Of a DNA stretch of 64,000 nucleotides, positions 56,577 to 64,000 are shown one piece after another. The notes beneath the pieces are model-generated. The model saw only the letters and a list, made by a program, of their open reading frames with translations. It was not told the origin of the DNA and did not search any database. This DNA comes from Ectobius pallidus (lineage: Eukaryota > Arthropoda > Insecta > Blattodea > Ectobiidae): the NCBI GenBank assembly GCA_964059195.1, contig CAXKWD010000005.1:149201265-149265264 (forward strand), in the 5' to 3' direction. Positions within the stretch are counted from its first letter, which is position 1. Every line of letters begins with the position of its first letter. The position numbers and the translations under genes were made by a program.

Positions 56577-56651
56577 GTGCCGTAAGCGCATAACGGATCT
56601 CGGAAAATTGAAAAATCTCTTTCCTCGATCCGTATGCATCGCTTACGGCAC
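56577..56651. repeat. 75-bp hairpin
   Basis: GTGCCGTAAGCG-CATAACGGATC and GATCCGTATGCATCGCTTACGGCAC pair over about 24 bp around a 26-base AT-rich loop. No target duplication. Further CCGTAAG/TTACGGCAC phrases occur upstream at 56325-56395 (TTACTTACGGCAC), so the unit may be part of something larger. Confidence 0.7.
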
Positions 56652-57269
56652 TTGTATCGCAATATACTATTTTCATTTAGTATAACATCTGGTATCTAAT
56701 GTTACTATTTTATGAATTTATTTACATAAGATTAGAAGGTTTTTACCTGCTAGACTACCTGCTAGACTAACAAATAGAAGGAAACATATATATGTGTTGA
56801 AACTAATTTGATATGAGTACATTCTCGCGTTGTTACTTGCAAACAAACAACGGGAACAACATTTTAAAACTTTGTCCATAGTCAGTGAGATGAATAGGGG
56901 AGAACAGTTACAGAGCGTGCAGGGGGAACAATGTTAGAGTTAGGCAAACAGAAACCACCAAGAGGATTGTATTATACTACATCTTTACGCATTTCACCCC
57001 ATTACAGTGTTTAACATTGTCTGCAGGAAATACATCTCCTCCCTCTAATAATATTTACATTTATAAACTGGTTTCTCGCATAGGTCAACAAAACCAAGTG
57101 GTAGTAGGACTGTGTGGTGAAAGAGGGAGAGAAGAGAGAGAATGACAAGGAAAGAGAGCGATCAAACACGTGACAGCAAGAAGAAGTTAACAGAGATAGA
57201 AATAGTATAGTATAGTGAGGTTTCAACCGAAATATTTTTCTTTAACTAATATTGAGTTTTAATAACGTC
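56652..57269. other. No gene seen
   Basis: Contains a loose GA-rich patch at 57120-57165. No motif recognised. Confidence 0.45.
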
Positions 57270-57655
57270 CACAGATGTGGCGTAGGGGATGCGTTTGCTC
57301 CTCTCACGCAGCGGGCCCGGATTCGAATCCTGGTCGGGACAAGTTACGTAGGTGAGGTTATTCCGGGATTTTTCCTCACCTGTGACACAAATGTCGGGTA
57401 ACTTTAGGCCCTTGTGGTCCCGGATATCATCCGGCCTTCATTATCATCTTCTTCCCATCCTCGCCTTGTTCGGAGTGATTGTGTGTGTGACTGGTGTGTC
57501 ATGTCCTGTGTGTTCGCGTTGTCTCGGAGGTGGCCCCGGCATTGGGCTGATCACTCATCCGGAGATGCCCTCCATGTCTTTGTCTGGTCAAAAAAGTATG
57601 TATGTGACCCATAGATAATTCATCTCCCGACAGGTCGCGGTCCTGTAAGGCCCGT
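57270..57655 (+). mobile_element. SINE family A, near full-length copy
   Basis: The head holds GATGTGGCGTAGGGGATGCG (A-box region) and GGATTCGAATCCTGGTC (B box), then the body shared with 23299-23765 (TTCCTCACCTGTGACACAAA, AACTTTAGGCCCTTGTGGTC, GGCATTGGGCTGATCACTCA, CGACAGGTCGCGGTCCTGTA). RNA polymerase III would start near the head. The two open frames over the body (57352-57618, 57414-57614) also appear in the other copy; that reflects shared SINE sequence. The end carries only a short A-rich tail and no clear TSD. Confidence 0.88.
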
Positions 57656-60431
57656 CGCTTAAACGTTGATTCTGAAGAAAAACAAGTGATATTAGTTATT
57701 AACTACAAAAAGTATTTTATAACATAATTAATTAATTCGTTGCAATTTTCATTTACATAACGTGTGATGAAGTAGCCTACACCACATAGGCCTATTATAA
57801 GTAAAAGTAATTGGCATCCTTGGCACTTAGTCTAAAAAAGAAAGTATGTATGTAATCGGCTAAACAGTCTCAAAATCGAATTCTTGTGAACTGTGCTTTG
57901 TACTTACACACTAGGTTGTGCACTTCTGCTCCGTATTCATCTCGGATCAAGTAGCCTATAGTATTTTCTTACATTTAGAGCAAATGGAAGCGCCCAGTTA
58001 CGCAACTTAATAATGATGAGAAAGCTTGAGTAAGGCCTATTAGGTGTCATGTTTACTGCAAGGCCCGGAAAGTTATTTTTCGTGGCAGTTTCATCTGGAA
58101 TGTTTCATTTTATTTGTACCTTAATAAAGGAGCATTCATGTAGGCCTAAAAGAGAGAACAACCTTGTACTCACACAGAATAGAAAGAACACATTTCTTCC
58201 ATATGCCAGCCATATATAAAGGCAAACTCTGTTTTCTCTTAGAATTGCAGGTCTGGGAGGTCCTGTTGAATGTCATATTTTTCTGCTCGGTTAAAAACCA
58301 TGTCACATTCAACTTACTGTTGATATCTCAGATATTATTCCAAGAGCGTACTACGGAAATACGAAGGAAAGGTGTGGTAAATGCAGGCTATGAGAGTTTC
58401 AGAATCAAATAAGCTGTTGTTCAAAGCGCCTTTCCCTTGCACTAGAGGACCTATATCAGAAAGTATATTCTTATAGGGAACTTTTTTTTGTACATTTGTT
58501 ACCTTTGATTTTGCTGTTTACAGTGCAGTGAAGATTTTACAAGACTAGTCCAATCAGAATTTCTTACAAAGTAGAATGTTTTTGTCCGTGAGGTCTTTAT
58601 AAAAAAAAAAAATAAAAAAAGTGTATTTATTACTAACTAAACAGACCCTAGTTAACATTGCAAACACCACCAATAAAATAGAGACAACTACCTCCTCATC
58701 TTAAAAAACTAGCCTACATAAACTGAAAATTTAACCATAGGCGATATAAAAAAGACGCATGTATGAAAATTGAATAAATGACCAAAAATGAACCTTAATG
58801 TAAAAAAAATTACTTTATTCTTTAAAATGTGGAAAATGCATTTTAATTACTATTAAAAGCCCCATATATCTAATAAATCTATTCCTGAATGCACTTAATT
58901 CCCACTACGCATTGTCTTTGACTACTCAGAAAATGCAGGTCCTAATTATCCGTATTGTTAATTTTTTTTCAAATCAGACAAAGAAAGAACAAGGAATTAA
59001 TTTTCCTTTTGCGGTTTTTCAATCAAGTTGTCAGCTTCCGTGCAAATTAAATACAAATGTTATTACGTGGACCACATAGGCGAATTCGGCAAAATAAGGC
59101 ATCTTCAAGGCAAGAGTATCTTCGTCCCGTAGTGTATTACTTTTTATGTGCGTGACAAAAGTCACTGACACCCGGAAGAGCTATCTAGCAGTGCACTGTT
59201 GTCATTATGCGGAACTTTTCAACCTAGTTAGGCTATTCAATAATACATGATCTCAAAACGCAAAAAAGGGCTTATATTTATTTTAATGTTATCTAACGTC
59301 GCCTTGAAACTGCTCAGAAGTAATACTTCTGCTCTGTATATGACGCCGCGGTCGGTTGATAGGCCCTGTACCGCATTGGGATACAGCGCCAGGAAGTTTG
59401 GTTTTAGTTATTATTTTAGTATGAAATCTAACAGTATATTGTACGACAGATGCAATCTATATGGCAACGTCAGATGGGTCCCACACAACTAACTTTCTAA
59501 CTATATATGGGTATAAAATCTACTATGCCTAATGATGATATATCAGTTCATAACGATGAAACATAATTCTGCGTTCACACGTGAGCCTTTTTTATGTTGT
59601 TAGTTCAAGCGTTTTTAATCGTAGTTGCAATTAGTTGAAATGCTGAACTCTAATTGGTTATGCATGGACAATTATTTTGTTAACAAACTTCAGCGTGCAT
59701 TAGGAAATAACTTGCACACATCGTGAGCCCTACACCATTAAAAAAAGTCAACCTGCATTGCATTTAAAATACAAAGTAATTTAAAACTTTCATTTCATTG
59801 AAAGTTTATTAATTTATATGCATATTACATAACTTTTTCTTAAACCGAATTTGTATGCTGTCATGAACTGTTCATGTAATACGCTATACAGAATTTATGC
59901 ATTCATGAAATTCATTGTGAAAACATTTGTACTGGAACTACTTTTTTATTCTTTTAAAATCTAACTAAACTGGAAACCTGTTGGGTGAAAAATTAAAGAG
60001 ACAACACTGTATTAAATTTATTTCGTTATTTAAGTTCTATAAATACTTTTCGAGTTTGGTGTTGAAATGGATTGTCATTATTTTAAATCCTCACGGGTAA
60101 ATAGCTGAATGTAGAGCATTTAGTTAATTTTTTCGCTTCTGCTCTTGGAACTTTCCCTTGCGCTAGTACAACTGTTTCCTCATTTCTGTATCAAATTCAT
60201 CAATTTGATTAATCTCAATATGCTTGTTGGTAAGTCGATCAAAGACTTCTTCAGGCTAATCGATTCTTCCTGTTTGATAATATTTTTTTTCCAATTTATT
60301 TATTAAATAACTAGCAGGAATTATTGACTCAACTGCTATTAATACAGCTTGTTTAAATCTTTTATTTAACAGAAAAATAATTAAAACATATTTATTATGT
60401 TATATATTTATTAAAACAATTGATAACGAAA
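57656..60431. other. About 2.8 kb without a recognised gene
   Basis: Only short frames (82 and 81 codons at 58164 and 59247), without motifs. A-rich run at 58598-58620. No paired terminal repeats were recognised. Confidence 0.45.
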
Positions 60432-60492
60432 AAGCTAAAAACCCGGCTGGAGGTGCATTTCACGATTCAAGTGCGCCAACCTGGGGGCGGTT
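60432..60492 (+). repeat. Short dispersed repeat
   Basis: TTTCACGATTCAAGTGCGCC and the following G-run resemble TTTCACGATTAAAGTGCGTC at 30596-30630. The shared part is about 55 bp. Too short to classify. Confidence 0.45.
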
Positions 60493-60667
60493 ATATCAAC
60501 ACTGTTATGGCATAAAAAGTTTTTATATAAAAAAATTTTTTGTAGGTTTTTGTAGTATTGAAATCACAAAATGAATATGATTATCCAAGAGCATGTTTTA
60601 CTTTTATTTGTTTAATTGGGTCATTGACATAAATTTTTATTGAGGACAAATATATTATTATAAACAC

Positions 60668-61280
60668 AGTGTGTCCAGAAATTAAGTATATATTTCACAG
60701 GAGTAGAGTTTTTAGGTGTAAGGTGTATATGCTAGCTCACTGCAGGTATACTGTGTATACCTGTTGTATACAGGTATGTTGTATATGTTTACTGTGTGAT
60801 TTCTGTTCGAGTTCGTGCACTGACTTTATGACAGTAGTTAAACAAATTATTTTTTGTTACTCCTACGTCAGCATCCGGGAGTGTGTACCTATTGTAATGT
60901 GGAAGGTGCAGGAGTCATGAAATTTAATTGCGATTCCATCAAGATGAATTCATAGACAACAAATCGCGTGTTCGATGCATAGACTCCAGCGCGTTCACTG
61001 GTCCTCATGCTTAGTGATTGATTTGTGTAGGAATTTTTTAAAAAAGTGTGTTTACCCGACCCACTACCACATTGTGAGAATTCCGAAACATATGCATATG
61101 CCGCTGGCATACACCCGCAATGGTTCAGAACTACTTTCGAAAGATGGGAAGCGAATTACGATGCGTGATTGTGAACATGTTGAAAGTAATGTGTAACAAA
61201 CATAGGCCTATTCCATGAAGAAACGTCGCCTGCAAAATCACGCAACAAAATATATTCTTCTGCACACTCTGTATATTTTA
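60668..61280. mobile_element. Possible degenerate mariner-like element
   Basis: Left CAGTGTGTCCAGAAATTAAG and right (reverse-complemented) CAGAGTGTGCAGAAGAATAT agree only partly. The right end is next to TA; the left is next to CA. Interior frames (60669-60920, 60975-61196) are not recognisable. I regard the pairing as weak. Confidence 0.25.
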
Positions 61281-61339
61281 TCGTTGGCATTCTATATTTA
61301 TTTTTATTTTTTATTTATTTTTTCTTTGTTTTCACTTTA

Positions 61340-61460
61340 TTTACTATTTATTTATTTATTTGAAAATTACATAAGTACATAGGCCTAGATAATATATAAG
61401 GCCCTGAAACCCCGAAAGAGCAGGAGTTCGTGCTTGAGGGCAGTTCCATGCTTATATTTA
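61340..61460 (-). mobile_element. LINE 3' end with (AATA)n tail
   Basis: On the minus strand, GCCCTCAAGCACGAACTCCT then GCTCTTTCGGGG leads to CAAATAAATAAATAAATAG (plus-strand TTTA repeats at 61340-61361). The CACGA.CTCCTGCTC phrase resembles the LINE UTR at 19470-19655. Sequence upstream to about 61760 may be decayed coding but gives no secure motif. Confidence 0.55.
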
Positions 61461-61794
61461 CATATTTTACATTATTTAATTATATTAATACCTAAAATTA
61501 CCTTAAACTAAATAGACAAAAGCTAGGAGAAAAGACAAAAGCTGAGAGTAAAGGCATGACTCAATTGATATAAAAATAATTATAATAATGAAAAATAAAT
61601 TATCATGATAGTAGTAGGTACCAAAGGATAAACCTATTTTAAAAGGGATGAAAATCTAAGATATATGAGTTTTTTTTTATTCTAGATTTAAAGACTCCAT
61701 AACTACATTTGGCTTAAACTGGATGTAATGTAATTTTAGAATTAGGCTATACAGACGAGAACCGAAACTAGAGCTATGTGATAAAAAAGCAGAA

Positions 61795-62354
61795 GTGAAA
61801 CATTTGGGTTCTATTAATGTACTAGTTTTATTTCGTCTAGTGCTGTGTAGTCTAGGAATTTTGTCTTATTTTTATGGTAGAATTTTATCATGTCGCTTCT
61901 CACACCTGTCCTCTCATCACAACCTAAATACACGTTCAGAATATAGTCATGTACTTTCTATCCCTTCACACCGATCATCATCGTATTCTTCATCTTTCAC
62001 CGTTTCAGTTACCAGCATCTGGAATTCCATCCCACATAATGTCAGAGGCTGTCAAACGTTGGGACAATTCAATAGAAAAATCAGTAAATTAATTCAGGAT
62101 AATGTTATTTAATTTTTTGTTTTTGTCTTAAGCCCAAAAATTTCCTTAGGGTGTAATTTATAAAATTATCAATCTAATTTTGTATTCAATTTTGTATTCA
62201 AGATTACCTTGTAACATAATTGTAATTAATTTAATTTTAGGTTCAACTGTCTTATATTTAATTATATGTATTTGTATTTTTAACTGTAATTTTTTGACTG
62301 GCAAAGCGGAAGAGAAGGTCAAATGGCCTTAGCTCTGCCAGGATAAATAAACGA

Positions 62355-62407
<53 letters not shown>

Positions 62408-62408
62408 C
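61795..62408 (+). pseudogene. LINE ORF2 C-terminus, 3' UTR and (TTA)n tail
   Basis: The frame contains HLSSHHNLNTRSEYSHVLSI, PSHRSSSYSSSFTVSVTSIW, NSIPHNVRGC and FNRKISKLI, the typical end of Jockey/CR1-like ORF2 proteins (H.LRTRS...L..P.HR...Y..SF......WNSLP......S...FK..L). The 3' UTR ends GGCCTTAGCTCTGCCAGG and ATAAATAAACGAA before a (TTA)n tail (about 62357-62407). The 96-bp remnant at 970-1065 has the same ending. 5'-truncated, so no RT core. Confidence 0.85.
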
Positions 62409-63388
62409 TATAGATTTGGTCAATGCTAAATACTTTTAAAATCGGAATTTAACATGATAGTTACCATAATATATACATATATGCATTTTCTCTTGTTCTG
62501 GGAATTCTCGTAACACTGCGCTATAGCCTAATATTCCATCAGTTTGGTATCTGGCTAAAATTTTCATGGAAAGTGGAAAGGCAGCAGACCTTACGATAAA
62601 ACTGGAACCAAGACACGTACAAGGCACATTCCAGTGGTGCAATATCTCCTCCTTCACGTTTCGAGGCAGCTTTATGCTTAGAAAATTGATCACCATTCCG
62701 TTAACGTAGAGTACAGCAGGGACTCGAAACAGCTGATATATCATTTTTGTGTCATTTCACCATCGCTATCTCCATTCTATTGTATGCAGTTTGGCAGGAA
62801 ATTTATACCTGAATGCCTCACTGGATATTCTACTCTGAAGCAAGTCGAGTTCCACGAGTACGTTGTTTTTCACAGTACAATAGACTGTATAGGTCTACAC
62901 AAAATTCAACGACAAAAGCTACTTTTATGCAAATTCATGCGCTTCATATCCGTAAAATTTGCATTACCTGCAGTGAAGATGTCTTTATTATATGCACGTC
63001 ACATCTCTACTAAAGACTAGTCACATTACTATGCGAGGAAATTAATTAGAGCCGAATATTAATCCTTAATTAGCACTCGAAATGTTCACCGTACACCAAT
63101 TAGTCATTTATGTTCAAATATAAAGTAAATGGAATATTTTATAGCACATGTTTATTATGTTTATTAATATTATTTCTCCATTTACTTCTTTTATTAGCTT
63201 ACAGCATAATCGAAAATCAAATACGAGGGAAGTAGCATTTAAGGCGATGATACTATGATATGTTGTATGTCACGGGAGATTGTGGTATTTCTAGTACTGT
63301 ATATGGACACGTCATTTGGTAGCATTGTGGTGTACGGTTATAGGAATAGACGCGTTGATAATTCAGTTGTGAATCACCCGCCATGCAG
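62409..63388. other. About 1 kb without a recognised gene
   Basis: Short frames only (longest 102 codons on the minus strand at 62744-62436). No motif, no paired repeats. Confidence 0.45.
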
Positions 63389-63411
63389 AATGGATATGAC
63401 AAGATGTGAAC
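63389..63411 (+). mobile_element. Short match to the mariner fragment start
   Basis: AATGGATATGACAAGATGTG then AACA is nearly identical to the start of the mariner-like frame at 24984. The following codons (HAGNVTRKLTT) do not match the helix-turn-helix, so only this 23-bp scrap is supported. Confidence 0.3.
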
Positions 63412-63636
63412 ATGCTGGAAATGTGACAAGAAAACTGACGACGAGTTTCTGTAGCTTAAATTTTTACTCGCTTGAAGAAATTTTAATTTTCGCTATTTTC
63501 CCGAAAATTTTGTATGCGTATACTAAGAGCTAATTTTTATTTTAAACATTTTTTTAGCAAAAATAATATGAAGAGTAGTTATTAAGCCAGTTATCGTTTG
63601 CACAAACTCAGGCTTTTATAAGCATTGCGTGACGAA

Positions 63637-64000
63637 TCTATATTAATAAAAGGAAGTGTCTGTCTTCCTTCTGTCTGTCTGTCTGTCTGTCTGTCCGCGA
63701 TGCCCGGCGAAATCTACTCAACGCAGAGATCTGAAATTTCAAACATAGGTGGACTGAAGGGTCGGAAAATGCACCTCGAAGCCGGAATTTTAATTTTGCT
63801 TCCGTTCATGAGTTATGAGTGAAAAACGGGCAAAAAACGTGCATTTTTTGCGTTTTCGAAGCATCAGTTTTCTGTTATACATTTCAATGTCAAATCAATT
63901 ACAGTTGGATTTGGCTATTTTTGTTATACCTTGGACATAAAACCATCGCGATCGCTTGAATGTTGTAGCTCACGCTGGTCTATTCATTTGTTTATAATGT
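63637..64000 (+). mobile_element. Possible Helitron-like 5' end with (TCTG)n, running off the window
   Basis: TCTATATTAATAAAAGGAAG then GTGTCTGTC, a (TCTG)n block (about 63671-63692) and the phrase CCGCGATGCCCGGCGAAATC look like the start of a dispersed arthropod repeat I associate with Helitrons (TC start, TCTG-rich leader). The right end lies beyond the window and this is recall plus inference. It is not homologous to the 12459/33216/37726 family. Confidence 0.3.

Noticed and set aside
57270..57340. Possible functional tRNA gene on the plus strand
   Set aside because: Same SINE family as above; the tRNA-like part runs straight into the SINE body.

Overview
This is an AT-rich, intergenic or intronic-looking stretch of an animal genome, most likely an insect. 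The transposon mix (RTE-like and Jockey/R1-like LINE tails, tRNA-derived SINEs, hAT and pogo/Tigger MITEs, a mariner fragment) points that way. The octamer TAGGCCTA occurs at least 25 times where well under one is expected; from memory this is a habit of cockroach-type (Blattodea) genomes, but that attribution is inference. I found no bacterial operon, no rRNA, no CRISPR array and no host gene I can name. Nearly everything recognisable is a broken transposable element, and most open frames are chance frames or shadows of repeats.

Layout. 1-8.4 kb: a CATCGATG-rich MITE cut by the window edge, an RTE-like LINE C-terminus, a LINE 3' end, a disrupted tRNA-SINE, a TA-flanked pogo-type element, a (GA)n block and four 5'-truncated LINEs in both orientations. 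8.4-16.2 kb: a hAT MITE with an 8-bp target duplication, further LINE tails, the first copy of an ~865-bp Helitron-like repeat, and a 1,043-bp hAT element that still carries a zinc-finger exon and a transposase dimerisation remnant. 16-28 kb: two SINE families, a 1.2-kb LINE with a reverse-transcriptase YADD motif, two degenerate TIR elements, a mariner transposase fragment and microsatellites. 28-40 kb: the densest part, with fold-back elements, three TSD-flanked hAT MITEs, pogo MITEs, a 33-bp minisatellite and two more Helitron-like copies, each nested in another transposon. 40-64 kb: another RTE-like fragment, complex inverted duplications, several TIR elements (one 1.48 kb, ISL2EU/Harbinger-like), a retro-insertion with 13-bp TSDs and a (GA)n tail, a second large SINE copy and two LINE tails.

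There is no pathway here. The value of the window is as a record of nested insertions: target-site duplications date insertions relative to each other (for example a hAT MITE inside one arm of a fold-back element whose other arm was later duplicated). The most interesting signals are hammerhead-ribozyme-like motifs in the arms of that fold-back element and at two other places, and the unexplained TAGGCCTA excess.
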